Positions 8,122-17,850 are shown, counted from the first letter of the stretch. The stretch is DNA of 64,000 nt from an uncultured Bacteroidales bacterium (GCA_900315335.1 OMYR01000010.1:1-64000), one strand, 5' to 3'. Numbers and translations are program-made. The notes: generated from the letters alone by a model not told the origin.

Positions 8122-9675
8122 ATGTTTAAAGGTCATCCAAAAGGGCTTATACCGGCAGCCCTAAGTAACATGGGAGAACGTTTCGGTTACTACATTATGA
8201 ATGCCGTGTTGGTTTTGTTCTTATGCTCGAAATTCGGATTGTCGGGCGACAAAGCCGGTATTATTTATTCTGTATTCTATGCAGGTATTTATATCCTATC
8301 TTTGGTGGGCGGTATCATCGCCGACCGTACTCAAAACTATAAGGGTACAATTCAGAAAGGTTTATTGACAATGGCAGCAGGTTATGTTCTTTTGTCAATT
8401 CCTATCACTGCAACAGCAACAAATCAATCTTGGTTGTTGCCTTTGACTTGTGTGGCTTTGTTCCTTATTGCTTTTGGTAATGGTTTATTCAAAGGAAACT
8501 TGCAGGCTATCGTTGGTCAGATGTACGATAACTTGGAAGCAGAGGCTGCAAAGAAAGGCGAAGAAGAACTTAGAATTGCAAAAAGTAAGAGAGACCCGGG
8601 TTTCCAAATCTTTTATGTTTTCATTAACGTAGGTGGTTTGATTGCTCCGTTTGTTGCTCCTTTGTTAAGAGAATGGTGGTTGGGTGTTAATGGTTTGGTA
8701 TATAACGCAAACTTACCAGAACTTTGTCATCAATTCCTTAACGGAACAATAGCAGCAACTAATGAGAATTTGTTTGCAATGATGACTACTGTTGGAGGTG
8801 ATATAACCAATATGACGGCTGCTTGTTCTAAGTATTTGCAAGTATTTAACGAAGGTGTTCATTATTCATTTATAGCATCTGTTGCTGCAATGCTTATCTC
8901 ACTTACGATATTCCTTTGCTTCAAAAAACAATTCCCTACGCCTGCAAAGAAAGAAGCTGCACAGGTTGTTGAATACACAAAAGAAGAAAAACTTGCTATG
9001 GCAAAAGAAATCAAACAGAGAATGTACGCTTTATTCGCTGTATTGGGTATAGCAGTATTCTTCTGGTTCTCTTTCCACCAAAACGGAATGTCGTTATCAT
9101 TGTTTGCAAAAGACTTTGTGAAAACCGATGCACTTGCACCTGAAATTTGGCAGGCTGTTAATCCGTTCTTCGTAATCACATTGACTCCAATTATTATGTG
9201 GATATTCGGAACTTTGGTACGCAAGGGTAAAGAAATCTCGACTCCTAAGAAAATCGCAATAGGTATGGGTATTGCAGGTTTGGCATATTTGTTCTTGGCA
9301 ATATTCAGTTATGTTCAAGGTTATCCTTCTGCTTCTGAATTTAAGGCAATGAGCGTTGATGCACAAGCAGCAGCCAAAGCTAATTGGTGGGTACTTATCG
9401 TATTGTATTTCTTCTTAACGGTTGCAGAGTTATTCATCTCTCCATTGGGATTGTCATTCGTTTCAAAAGTTGCTCCAAAACATTTATTAGGTCTTTGTCA
9501 AGGATTGTGGTTGGGTGCAACGGCAGTAGGTAATCTATTGTTGTGGATTGGACCATTGCTATACGACAAAATTCCTATTTGGCAATGCTGGACGGTATTC
9601 CTTGCAGTTTGCTTGATATCTATGGGTGTAATGTTAGGAATGCTTAAATGGCTTGAAAGAATTACATGCAAATAA
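8122..9675 (+). CDS. POT/PTR2-family peptide:H+ symporter
   Basis: Proton-coupled di/tripeptide transporter of the major facilitator superfamily in the inner membrane. 517 residues with about 12-14 helices. The POT signature ExxERFxYY appears as GERFGYY near residue 20, where the first Glu of the motif is shifted or lost. The conserved FYVFINVGG segment is near residue 170. Large loops occur at about 190-240 and 270-300. It is monocistronic with its own promoter and terminator. Confidence 0.9.
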   Translation: MFKGHPKGLIPAALSNMGERFGYYIMNAVLVLFLCSKFGLSGDKAGIIYSVFYAGIYILSLVGGIIADRTQNYKGTIQKGLLTMAAGYVLLSIPITATATNQSWLLPLTCVALFLIAFGNGLFKGNLQAIVGQMYDNLEAEAAKKGEEELRIAKSKRDPGFQIFYVFINVGGLIAPFVAPLLREWWLGVNGLVYNANLPELCHQFLNGTIAATNENLFAMMTTVGGDITNMTAACSKYLQVFNEGVHYSFIASVAAMLISLTIFLCFKKQFPTPAKKEAAQVVEYTKEEKLAMAKEIKQRMYALFAVLGIAVFFWFSFHQNGMSLSLFAKDFVKTDALAPEIWQAVNPFFVITLTPIIMWIFGTLVRKGKEISTPKKIAIGMGIAGLAYLFLAIFSYVQGYPSASEFKAMSVDAQAAAKANWWVLIVLYFFLTVAELFISPLGLSFVSKVAPKHLLGLCQGLWLGATAVGNLLLWIGPLLYDKIPIWQCWTVFLAVCLISMGVMLGMLKWLERITCK

Positions 9676-9721
9676 TAAATGATAAGTCTTGAAAAAAAGA
9701 CTTGCTTAAAAGCAAAAAAAG

Positions 9722-9754
9722 AATGCGGATAACATTGAGTTATTCGCATTTTTT
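9722..9754 (+). terminator. Terminator of the peptide transporter gene
   Basis: A 12-bp stem (AATGCGGATAAC with GTTATTCGCATT, one G-U pair) with a 5-nt loop and a T run. The next gene's promoter begins 2 bp after it. Confidence 0.85.
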
Positions 9755-9755
9755 A

Positions 9756-9764
9756 TATCTTTGC
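9756..9764 (+). promoter_or_regulatory. Promoter -7 element (TATCTTTGC) of the S4-domain gene
   Basis: A TAnnTTTGC match directly abutting the upstream terminator and 31 bp before the ATG. Confidence 0.6.
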
Positions 9765-9794
9765 AAACTCAAAACCGAAAAACGTTGTAAGAAT

Positions 9795-10013
9795 ATGAAA
9801 GAAATACATTTCAAAATTCGTAAGGAAGATGAGTTTATACAATTGATACAACTCCTAAAAGCGGCAAATATAGTTGAAAGCGGAGCGTTGGCACAAATTT
9901 TGGTAACGCAGGGCGAGGTTAAACGTAATGGCGAAGTGGAGTTAAGGAAAAGAGCGAAGATTTTACGAGGCGAGAGAATAGAAACACAAAATTTTGTAGT
10001 GATAACAGAATAA
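9795..10013 (+). CDS. RNA-binding S4-domain protein (YbcJ-like)
   Basis: 72 residues that are almost entirely one S4 RNA-binding fold: LIQLLKAANIVESGALAQIL, then GEVKRNGEVELRKRAKI. It resembles the small YbcJ/YaaA-type S4 proteins. The start at 9795 lies after the promoter, and the longer frame upstream would begin inside the preceding terminator. The RNA target is unknown. Confidence 0.82.
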   Translation: MKEIHFKIRKEDEFIQLIQLLKAANIVESGALAQILVTQGEVKRNGEVELRKRAKILRGERIETQNFVVITE

Positions 10014-10123
10014 TAATTACGCAGATTAAGTTGATAGTGTGTGAGAATAAATTACGGATTACACACATTACGACATTGAAAACGAATATATATTTACTAA
10101 AAGAAATAAAAACAACTTAAATT

Positions 10124-10549
10124 ATGGATCTTAATGCAATTCTATCAATTTCCGGCAAACCGGGTTTATACAAATTGATTTCGAGAACTAAGAATGGTGC
10201 TTTGGTCGAGTCATTGATTGACAAAAAACGCATACCTGCATTTTCAAACGAAAGAATTTCTTCTTTGAAGGATATAAGTATTTTTACGGAAGAGGACGAT
10301 GTTCCTTTGACGGAGGTATTTCAAAATATTTATCGTACGGAGAATGGCGGCAAATGTATTTCTCATAAATCCGATGATAATACTTTGAAGGCATATATGG
10401 AGAAAGTTTTGCCGAACTATGATAAGGACCGCGTTCATTTATCAGATATGAAAAAATTATTTGCTTGGTACAATATCCTTGTTGATAACAATCTTGTGGA
10501 TTTGGAAAAAGAAGAAGAGGACGCACAAGAAGAAGTTTTGGATAATTAA
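10124..10549 (+). CDS. DUF5606 family protein
   Basis: 141 residues, cytoplasmic, no membrane segment. The N-terminal LNAILSISGKPGLYKLIS and following GALVESLIDKKRIPAF match a conserved Bacteroidota family known to me as DUF5606. The C-terminus is acidic. No biochemical function is known. It lies 110 bp after the S4 gene, probably in the same transcript. Confidence 0.8.
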   Translation: MDLNAILSISGKPGLYKLISRTKNGALVESLIDKKRIPAFSNERISSLKDISIFTEEDDVPLTEVFQNIYRTENGGKCISHKSDDNTLKAYMEKVLPNYDKDRVHLSDMKKLFAWYNILVDNNLVDLEKEEEDAQEEVLDN

Positions 10550-10620
10550 TTCCAATCAATGTTACATAAGATTGAAACAGTAAAGTAATATTGTAAAATA
10601 GCAATCTAATATTGCATAAA

Positions 10621-10660
10621 AATAATGTGTGATACCATTTATTTAGTATCACACATTATT
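10621..10660. terminator. Perfect 15-bp inverted repeat in a convergent gap
   Basis: AATAATGTGTGATAC (10621-10635) is matched exactly by its reverse complement at 10646-10660, with a 10-nt loop. The right arm is the first unit of the 21-bp array. It sits between the 3' ends of the DUF5606 gene and gldD and could end both transcripts, although the T run is broken. Confidence 0.6.
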
Positions 10661-10721
10661 TTATTAGTGTTTAACACTATTTTATTAATGTTTAATATTA
10701 TTTTTCTGATGTTTAATAATA
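10638..10721. repeat. 21-bp-period intergenic array, locus 3 (4 units)
   Basis: Units at 10638-10658, 10659-10679, 10680-10700 and 10701-10721. The last three share TTTAA(C/T)A(C/T/A)TA. The first contains TAGTATCACACATTATTTT, which is identical over 19 bp to 60157-60175 in locus 13. Confidence 0.85.
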
Positions 10722-10753
10722 ATTTTGCAGTATTATGTTTTGTAAAAATTTAT

Positions 10754-11347
10754 TTATCGCCACTCAAAAGTGTTAATCATATTGGTTAAATCTTTCTTTA
10801 ATTGAGTTATCACAACTTCGCAAGAGTCGTTGTTCGGAATGAAATTGCTGTTCAAAGCAACACGAACAAAGTATCTTGTGGAGTCGGTCAGATAAAATTG
10901 ATAAGGAGAAACAACATCCTTGCCCTTTATATCAAAAGCATTGCCATAAACCTTTTTTGTATTATTGTTATAACTTTGCTCAACGATGCCACCCGAAAGT
11001 TTTTCATGGCGTTTTAGAAAATTATAGCAATCCTCAATCGAAGCACGTAAGGATTTGCTGTCTTTCAAAGGTAAAAAACTAACGTTTGCAACGAAGTTAT
11101 AGTTTTCAAAACGCAGGTTAAACCATTTTATATCCTTACTTTTGGAGTCTAACTTCTCAATTGTGGCATAATCGGGGTATTGAAAAGAAAAAGGAAAGTC
11201 GTTGTCTTGAAATTTTACGTAATTGGGTTTTTCTACATTCAAACGCAAATATGTTGAAGGCTTAGGCATTTGCGGAGCGTTGTCGCAGGCAATAAACAAA
11301 CAAGCAGGAACAAACAGATATGCTATTGCTTTGAAAAATCTTTTCAT
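10754..11347 (-). CDS. gldD: Gliding motility lipoprotein GldD
   Basis: 197 residues from the ATG at 11347. The lipoprotein signal ends at the Cys in LFIACDN. The family pattern is clear: YLRLNVEKPNY, FPFSFQYPDYA, KVYGNAFDIKGKDVVSP, FYLTDSTRYFVRVAL and the C-terminal MINTFEWR. GldD is needed for gliding and type IX secretion in flavobacteria. Non-gliding Bacteroidota also carry it, so motility is not proven. gldE is not adjacent, which is unusual. Confidence 0.88.
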   Translation of the reverse strand: MKRFFKAIAYLFVPACLFIACDNAPQMPKPSTYLRLNVEKPNYVKFQDNDFPFSFQYPDYATIEKLDSKSKDIKWFNLRFENYNFVANVSFLPLKDSKSLRASIEDCYNFLKRHEKLSGGIVEQSYNNNTKKVYGNAFDIKGKDVVSPYQFYLTDSTRYFVRVALNSNFIPNNDSCEVVITQLKKDLTNMINTFEWR

Positions 11348-11376
11348 TAATGTGCTGTGGTTTGATAAATTATTTA

Positions 11377-11392
11377 TATTTTTGCAAAAGTA
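11377..11392. promoter_or_regulatory. Overlapping divergent promoters (TATTTTTGC + / TACTTTTGC -)
   Basis: The plus-strand element at 11377-11385 and the minus-strand element at 11384-11392 share their GC. The plus element faces the type IX cargo gene at 11459 and the minus element faces gldD. Only one polymerase could occupy the site at a time. Confidence 0.6.
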
Positions 11393-11458
11393 TAACATTT
11401 TATTCGATTTTTGCAAAATGTCACTTGAAAAAGTGTCTGAATTACAAAATGAACTGAT

Positions 11459-13936
11459 ATGAAAAAAACAAACATAATTTACGGAACGTTGTGCCTTATT
11501 GTTGTGAGTATGCTAAGTATTTCGATGCAGGCTCAAATGGTTATAACGAATATAACAAATCAAAATATCAAAGACGTATTGAAAGAATATTTCTTGGGAG
11601 AAGGTGTTGAAATAGATACAACCCGTCCGATATATTACAACAATCAGACTATTATTAATAATAATCAAATAGGTACTTTTACTAATCAGGACACATCATA
11701 CGCAGGCAAAAACATTCCTATTAAAAAAGGTTTGATATTGGCAACCGATGCTTGTAAAAATATAGCAGGCGGTTCTGAAGGACGTCAAAATGCAATACAT
11801 GGTGCAGCAACCAATAGCCCGTCGTTGTATCTCTCTTATAAGGAATATTGTGAAAATCCGGATTTAAATAAATATAATAATGTTATTGGCAGTGATGCCG
11901 GTACTTTCAGAGATGTTGCAGTTTTAGACTTTTGGGTAATACCACAAGCATGTAAGATGTCTTTCCGTTATTGTTTTGGTTCTACGGAATATCCTTTTTA
12001 TGTATGTACAGCTTATAATGATTTCTTTGGTTTGTATTGTGATGGTCCTTACGATGAAAATTTGAATCCTTATACAGAGAATGTATTTTATAAAAATCCC
12101 ACCAATGTTGCTGTTATTCCAGGAACGTACGAAGAAGATGAATTTACGAATGGTACTCCTGTAATGATTAACACCTGTAATAATGGTGATGATGGTCAGA
12201 ATTGTGGGATAGTTAATCAGCAATATTTTATAGATAATAGAGATAAGTCTTGTAAAACAACTTTATTGGGCGGATATACAAGACGTTTAACGACAGCCGA
12301 AATACAAACTGTTCCGGGAAAGAAATATCATATTCAAATAGCTATTTGCAATATAAACGATGAATCATTGCAAAGTGCCGTATTTTTGGAGGCAGGCTCA
12401 TTCTCGGCACAGAAGATTAACTTGGAACATCAGGTAACTCAAAACAATGGCGAGGGTTATATTATAAGCAAGAATGAACAAGGAGATACAGCATACGTAT
12501 TTATCAAAGGTTGTTCTGTTGATACGATGATGTTGCATGCTAATTATGTTGCAGGGGAAGACGAACCCGAAACAGTATTTCATGTAACACCTTCAAATGG
12601 CAGTAGTATCGTTAGGGGAGTAGATTATGAATATTTTCGTATTGAAGATGACGGAACGATAAAAACAGAACCTGCTCCAAGCACAGTTTCTATACCGGAA
12701 GGCAAGAGTATGGTAAAATATTTGCTTAACTTTTATCATAACGACAATAAAGCAGGCGGAACGATAGATACATTATATTTCATTTCCACAGATTGCAACG
12801 AAGACCCATTGGATACATTGGTTTATTTGATGATTGAACCGAAAGATTTGACTTGTTCGGTAGAGGGAGGCATTACTCTTTGCAATGATAAATTGCCTTA
12901 TAGAGACTCGATAGCAGTAAATATCGAAAATGCAGTTTCATTTGCTAATGTAACGGCTACACGAGGTGATGCAACAATATACGATGAGAAATTAGCGAAT
13001 GACTTTTGGACGAAAGACACTGTATTTTCTGTGAAAATCCCTGTTGAGATTACGGCTTTGGACGATACTGCAAGTGTAACAATTCATATAGAGGATTATT
13101 GCGGAAGATTTTTCGATACAACTATACATTATAAGGTCATAGACAATTCAACAAAAGCAACCGTCGATAAAGACTATATTTGCGAGGGTGATAGTGTTAT
13201 GTTGTCTTGTTTGGAAGCGGCAACTTATACGTGGTCGGCTTATCCGAGCGATGTAACTTTGGGAGAAGAGGAAGGTACAAAGGTTCAGACCTTGAAAGCA
13301 AAACCTATCGTTACCACCACATACTCCGTAACAACTATTTCCGCCGAAGGTTGTATTGCAACCGACACCGTTAAGGTCTCTGTTGAACCTATCATAAAAG
13401 CTCAATTGGAATTGTACCCTAAGAAAGCTTATTATTCAGACCCACAGATAAAATTTACGGATTTATCGGACGAGCCTTTCGATAGACTTTGGAATTTTGG
13501 CGATATGACCGAGAGCAATATGGCAACAGGGTATCATACCTACGCTACTGATACCACGGAAGACTGTCATACTTACGAAGTAACTCTTATCGTATATAAC
13601 AAAGCGATGTGTCCGGATACTGCAAAAGATAGCATACAGGTTTGTGCAGACTTTACTATTTGGATTCCTAATGCTTTTGTGCCGGGTTCAAATAATGGAA
13701 CTTTATCAATGTTCGGACCTGTCGGAAAATTCTTAGATGATTGGACGTTGATGGTTTTCAATCGTTGGGGAACGAAAGTCTTTGAAGGACACAATCAGAT
13801 GTGGGACGGTAAAGCAGGCGACGGTGGTTATGTTCAGCAAGGTACGTACGTTTATTCTGTTTTGTATAAGGACGGACATGGCAGACCACAGAGAAAGACA
13901 GGAACGTTTGCCGTTTTACCTTCTGACGAGCAATAA
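11459..13936 (+). CDS. Secreted protein, choice-of-anchor L domain and type B T9SS sorting domain
   Basis: 825 residues with a signal peptide ending near SMQAQM. Residues about 20-290 resemble a choice-of-anchor L domain (VITNITNQNIKDVL, KKGLILATDA, then an FRDVAVLDFWV segment). Ig/PKD-like regions follow (FTDLSDEPFDRLWNFGD near 660). The last 90 residues are a gliding-motility-associated C-terminal domain (FTIWIPNAFVPGS, MVFNRWGTKVFEG, GTYVYSVLYKDG), the type B signal for type IX secretion. Likely a cell-surface or released adhesin-like protein. The ligand is unknown. Confidence 0.88.
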   Translation: MKKTNIIYGTLCLIVVSMLSISMQAQMVITNITNQNIKDVLKEYFLGEGVEIDTTRPIYYNNQTIINNNQIGTFTNQDTSYAGKNIPIKKGLILATDACKNIAGGSEGRQNAIHGAATNSPSLYLSYKEYCENPDLNKYNNVIGSDAGTFRDVAVLDFWVIPQACKMSFRYCFGSTEYPFYVCTAYNDFFGLYCDGPYDENLNPYTENVFYKNPTNVAVIPGTYEEDEFTNGTPVMINTCNNGDDGQNCGIVNQQYFIDNRDKSCKTTLLGGYTRRLTTAEIQTVPGKKYHIQIAICNINDESLQSAVFLEAGSFSAQKINLEHQVTQNNGEGYIISKNEQGDTAYVFIKGCSVDTMMLHANYVAGEDEPETVFHVTPSNGSSIVRGVDYEYFRIEDDGTIKTEPAPSTVSIPEGKSMVKYLLNFYHNDNKAGGTIDTLYFISTDCNEDPLDTLVYLMIEPKDLTCSVEGGITLCNDKLPYRDSIAVNIENAVSFANVTATRGDATIYDEKLANDFWTKDTVFSVKIPVEITALDDTASVTIHIEDYCGRFFDTTIHYKVIDNSTKATVDKDYICEGDSVMLSCLEAATYTWSAYPSDVTLGEEEGTKVQTLKAKPIVTTTYSVTTISAEGCIATDTVKVSVEPIIKAQLELYPKKAYYSDPQIKFTDLSDEPFDRLWNFGDMTESNMATGYHTYATDTTEDCHTYEVTLIVYNKAMCPDTAKDSIQVCADFTIWIPNAFVPGSNNGTLSMFGPVGKFLDDWTLMVFNRWGTKVFEGHNQMWDGKAGDGGYVQQGTYVYSVLYKDGHGRPQRKTGTFAVLPSDEQ

Positions 13937-13996
13937 AAAAGTTTTGTCGGCTTTTCTTGACAAGAGATGTGTAAAGAAAAAGACAATACAAGAAAA

Positions 13997-14749
13997 ATGA
14001 AAGACGATTGCAAACAAAAGTTTGATATAATCACGTTATTTCAAACCAACTCTACACAAACGTATATAATAGAGGCTGATAAAAAAAATCCTTTGTCCGA
14101 ATATTCCGTTGTTTATACCGATAATCAGGTTGCGGGGCGTGGGCAGGGAACTCATAGTTGGGAAAGTGAAAAGGGGAAGAATATTTGTTTTTCGCTAGTC
14201 TTAACTCCTCAAACTATTTCGGTAAGCGAGCAGTTTTTTATCACTCAAATAATTTCTTTGGCTGTTGTTGATACATTGGTTGAGTATGGATTGAAAGATG
14301 TCAAGATAAAGTGGCCGAACGATATTTATGTAAAAGAAAAAAAGATTTGCGGAATGTTGGTTCAAAACAATATAATTGGAAATCAAATCGCAAAAACTTT
14401 TATCGGTATCGGCATCAATGTCAATCAATCTATATTTCATTTTGCACCTAACCCCACTTCAATTTTCTTGGAGAGAGGAAAGCAAAACGATTTAAGAAAA
14501 GTTTTGAACGATACTTTGCAACATATTTTTATTCGTTATCAACAACTGAACGATAATCAAACAAAAACCATTCAAGACGAATACCTCTCCTTGTTATTGT
14601 TCAAAAACTCTTGGCGAAACTATATTTATAACGATAAATCTATATACGCTCAAATCCTTACGACCAATCCTTATGGTCATTTGATACTTCAAACTAACGA
14701 CAACGAAATTATTACAGCTGAATTAAGAGAACTGAGATTCGTTTTTTGA
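13997..14749 (+). CDS. birA: Biotin--[acetyl-CoA-carboxylase] ligase, no HTH domain
   Basis: Transfers biotin to the biotin carboxyl carrier protein. 250 residues consisting of the catalytic and C-terminal domains only. The ATP/biotin-binding loop GRGQGTHSW, KWPNDIYV and KICGML are all present. The N-terminal helix-turn-helix of repressor-type BirA is absent, so it probably does not regulate transcription. An in-frame ATG at 13967 would add 10 residues. I prefer 13997, which puts the start just before the conserved domain. Confidence 0.9.
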   Translation: MKDDCKQKFDIITLFQTNSTQTYIIEADKKNPLSEYSVVYTDNQVAGRGQGTHSWESEKGKNICFSLVLTPQTISVSEQFFITQIISLAVVDTLVEYGLKDVKIKWPNDIYVKEKKICGMLVQNNIIGNQIAKTFIGIGINVNQSIFHFAPNPTSIFLERGKQNDLRKVLNDTLQHIFIRYQQLNDNQTKTIQDEYLSLLLFKNSWRNYIYNDKSIYAQILTTNPYGHLILQTNDNEIITAELRELRFVF

Positions 14750-14776
14750 AGCAAGAAAAATAAATGGTTTAATCAC

Positions 14777-14839
14777 GAAATTAGTGTGAGTGATTAGTGA
14801 AATAATCAGTGTAATTAAAAAACTAATCACTCACACTAT
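14777..14839. repeat. 21-bp-period intergenic array, locus 4 (3 units, outer two inverted)
   Basis: Units at 14777-14797, 14798-14818 and 14819-14839. The first and third contain a perfect 16-bp inverted repeat (TAGTGTGAGTGATTAG at 14782-14797 against 14823-14838) enclosing the middle unit. It lies downstream of birA and could form a long stem in its 3' RNA. Confidence 0.85.
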
Positions 14840-14905
14840 TTTGCTGAAAAGTGAAATTATTGCAAGATATTTTCGTAAAAATTTCGGTAAAACTAAAATA
14901 ATGCG

Positions 14906-14914
14906 TAAATTTGC
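14906..14914 (+). promoter_or_regulatory. Promoter -7 element (TAAATTTGC) of sdhCAB
   Basis: A TAnnTTTGC match 78 bp before sdhC. Motif evidence only. Confidence 0.6.
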
Positions 14915-14992
14915 AACTTATTTTAGAGGGGATAATAGCAATCTTATTGGCAAATAAGTAATAGAAATAATAAATTTAATAATTAAAAGGAC

Positions 14993-15859
14993 ATGAAATT
15001 AATTAAATTAGCATCAATTACGAAGAAATTGGCGGTGGGTGCGTTAGCGGCGTTCCTGTTGATATTTCTTCCGTTTCACATGGGTATGAACCTATGTATC
15101 TTGCGAGATGATGGCGGCGAATGGTACAGAAATGTATGCCATTTTATGGGAACGAATTACATTGTAAAGTGTTTTGAAATAGTACTTTTGCTTTGTGTTG
15201 TTTTCCATATAGTATTGACATTTATTCTGTGGTTGGAAAACAGAGCGGCTCGTCCTGTAAGATATGCCGTTAGTCAAAAATCCAAGACTCATCAAGGTAG
15301 CAAGTGGATGATTATTACCGGAGGTCTTATCTTCGTATTCCTTGTTTTGCACTTTATCAACTTTTATTTTGCAAAAACAGGTCTTGTTGAGGGTAAGTAT
15401 GTTGTAAAAGTTGAAAAGGTTCAAAAAGCATTTTCTGCAAAAGCAATGGCTATCCAACAAGGACAAATGAAAGAAGCAGATATGCAGAAATTGCAAAAAG
15501 AATATATGTCAATTATGGCTGCGGGAGAAAAACTTGCAAGCGACGGCAAATATTATGTTAATTTATCAAAACAAGATTTGCAGACTTATTTCGGAGAAAA
15601 TGTAGAGGAATATGATTATGAGCCTGACTTCTATAATATGGCAAGAGACTTATTCCACAATCCGTTGTATGTGATAATTTATTTGTTGTCATTTGTTATT
15701 TTGGCAATACATTTATTGCATGGCGTTGTATCTGTATTCCAAACATACGGATTAATGAATGAGAAATATTCAAAAGCCATAAGTTATTTGGCAATAATAT
15801 ACGCAATAGTTATTCCATTAGGTTTTGCAATAGTTCCTATTCAAGTGATATTGTTTTAG
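14993..15859 (+). CDS. sdhC: Succinate dehydrogenase/fumarate reductase cytochrome b subunit, with a loop insertion
   Basis: Membrane anchor carrying di-heme and quinone sites. 288 residues with five membrane helices (about 15-30, 60-80, 107-127, 224-246, 264-287). Histidines placed as heme ligands in this family are at 29, 72, 120 and 240/243. A polar, Lys/Glu/Gln-rich stretch of about 80 residues (131-212) separates helices 3 and 4. From memory, related Bacteroides subunits are about 220-230 residues with a much shorter loop. First gene of the sdhCAB operon. Confidence 0.9.
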   Translation: MKLIKLASITKKLAVGALAAFLLIFLPFHMGMNLCILRDDGGEWYRNVCHFMGTNYIVKCFEIVLLLCVVFHIVLTFILWLENRAARPVRYAVSQKSKTHQGSKWMIITGGLIFVFLVLHFINFYFAKTGLVEGKYVVKVEKVQKAFSAKAMAIQQGQMKEADMQKLQKEYMSIMAAGEKLASDGKYYVNLSKQDLQTYFGENVEEYDYEPDFYNMARDLFHNPLYVIIYLLSFVILAIHLLHGVVSVFQTYGLMNEKYSKAISYLAIIYAIVIPLGFAIVPIQVILF

Positions 15860-15910
15860 TGCTTTGCAGATAGATTTTTAGTTTAATTAAGAATAAAATA
15901 ATATATAGAT

Positions 15911-17845
15911 ATGGCAACGTTAAATTCCAAAATTCCGCAAGGACCGCTTTCGGAAAAATGGACAAATTATAAAGCAAGTCAAAAACTTGTAAATCCTGCG
16001 AACAAACGTAAATTGGACGTTATCGTGGTTGGAACAGGTTTGGCAGGTGCATCTGCTGCTGCATCTTTGGGTGCATTGGGTTTCAATGTGAAAGTATTTT
16101 GTATTCAGGATTCACCTCGTCGTGCTCACTCTATTGCAGCACAAGGTGGTATCAATGCAGCGAAGAATTATCCTAATGATGGCGACTCAATAGGAAGATT
16201 GTTCTACGATACAATCAAAGGTGGCGACTATCGTGCAAGAGAAGCGAATGTTTATCGTTTGGCAGAAGTTTCAAACAATATCATCGACCAATGTGTTGCA
16301 CAGGGAGTTCCTTTTGCAAGAGATTATTCAGGATATTTGGCAAATAGAAGTTTCGGTGGTGCGCAAGTATCTCGTACATTCTATGCTAAGGGTCAGACGG
16401 GACAACAATTATTGTTGGGCGCATATTCCGCTCTTTCAAAACAGATAAAGGAAGGTACCGTTAAGTTATATACAAGAAGAGAAATGGAAAATCTTGTTGT
16501 TATTGACGGTAAAGCAAGAGGTATAATCACAAGAGATTTGGTAACGGGCAAATTGGAAAGATGGTTCGGTCATTGCGTCGTATTGGCTACGGGTGGTTAC
16601 GGTAATGTTTATTACTTATCAACCAACGCTATGGGTTCAAACGGTTCTGCTGCCGTTCAGTGTTACAAGAAAGGTGCGTTCTTTGCAAATCCTTGTTATG
16701 TTCAAATTCACCCTACTTGTATCCCTGTTCATGGCGATTATCAAAGTAAATTGACTCTTATGAGTGAGTCTTTGCGTAACGATGGTCGTATTTGGGTTCC
16801 TAAGAAACTTGAAGATGCACAGGCTATCCGTGAAGGAAAGAAAACTGCTAACGATATACCGGAGGAGGATAGAGATTACTATTTGGAAAGACGTTACCCT
16901 GCTTTCGGTAACTTGGTTCCTCGTGACATTGCTTCACGTGCTGCTAAGGAAAGATGTGATGCAGGTTATGGCGTAGGTACCGGTAAGGCTGTGTTCTTGG
17001 ATTTCTCTTCGGCTATCAATCGTTTGGGAAAAGATAAGGTTGCGGAACGTTACGGTAATTTATTCCAGATGTATCAGAAGATTGAGGACGAAAATCCATA
17101 CGAAACACCTATGAAGATTTACCCTGCTGTTCATTACACTATGGGAGGTCTTTGGGTAGATTACGAATTACAGACAACTATTCCGGGATTGTTTGCTGCT
17201 GGCGAATGTAATTTCTCTGACCATGGTGCAAACCGTTTGGGGGCAAGTGCGTTGATGCAAGGTTTGGCTGACGGATACTTTGTTCTTCCTTATACGGTAC
17301 AAAATTATCTTGCTGCCGAAATTTACAATCAGCCAATACCTACAACTCATCAAGAGTTTGACAAAGCAGAAGATGAGGTTAAAGAACGTATTGCTAAGAT
17401 ACTTTCAATAAAAGGTAAGACAACAGTAGATACACTTCAAAAGGAACTTGGTCACGTTATGTGGGAATATGTCGGAATGGGCAGAACCAAAGAAGGATTA
17501 CAGAAAGCGTTGCCTTTGATTGAGAACGTAAAACAAAGATTTTGGTCAGACGTTAGAGTTGATGAGGGTGAAGATTGCTTAAATCCTGAATTGGAAAAAG
17601 CATTACGTTTGGCAGACCATTTGGAATTGGCTTCACTTATCGCAAGAGACGCTTTGCAAAGAGAAGAGTCTTGCGGAGGACATTTCCGTGAGGAACATCA
17701 GACCGAAGAAGGCGAAGCAAAACGTGATGATGAGAACTTTATGTTTGTTGGTGCGTGGGAGTACAAAGAAGGTGCTGAACCGCAGATGCATAAAGAGGAT
17801 TTGAATTATGAGTTTATTAAGGTACAAACAAGAAATTACAAATAA
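15911..17845 (+). CDS. sdhA: Succinate dehydrogenase/fumarate reductase flavoprotein subunit
   Basis: 644 residues. FAD-binding Rossmann start [20 protein letters not shown] near residue 38 and the His of the [12 protein letters not shown] segment near residue 77, the site of covalent FAD attachment in the family. The dicarboxylate-site segments [21 protein letters not shown] and [10 protein letters not shown] are present. It oxidises succinate or reduces fumarate. The sequence alone does not decide direction. Followed by sdhB with only a 5-nt gap. Confidence 0.95.
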   Translation: MATLNSKIPQGPLSEKWTNYKASQKLVNPANKRKLDVIVVGTGLAGASAAASLGALGFNVKVFCIQDSPRRAHSIAAQGGINAAKNYPNDGDSIGRLFYDTIKGGDYRAREANVYRLAEVSNNIIDQCVAQGVPFARDYSGYLANRSFGGAQVSRTFYAKGQTGQQLLLGAYSALSKQIKEGTVKLYTRREMENLVVIDGKARGIITRDLVTGKLERWFGHCVVLATGGYGNVYYLSTNAMGSNGSAAVQCYKKGAFFANPCYVQIHPTCIPVHGDYQSKLTLMSESLRNDGRIWVPKKLEDAQAIREGKKTANDIPEEDRDYYLERRYPAFGNLVPRDIASRAAKERCDAGYGVGTGKAVFLDFSSAINRLGKDKVAERYGNLFQMYQKIEDENPYETPMKIYPAVHYTMGGLWVDYELQTTIPGLFAAGECNFSDHGANRLGASALMQGLADGYFVLPYTVQNYLAAEIYNQPIPTTHQEFDKAEDEVKERIAKILSIKGKTTVDTLQKELGHVMWEYVGMGRTKEGLQKALPLIENVKQRFWSDVRVDEGEDCLNPELEKALRLADHLELASLIARDALQREESCGGHFREEHQTEEGEAKRDDENFMFVGAWEYKEGAEPQMHKEDLNYEFIKVQTRNYK

Positions 17846-17850
17846 TAGTT

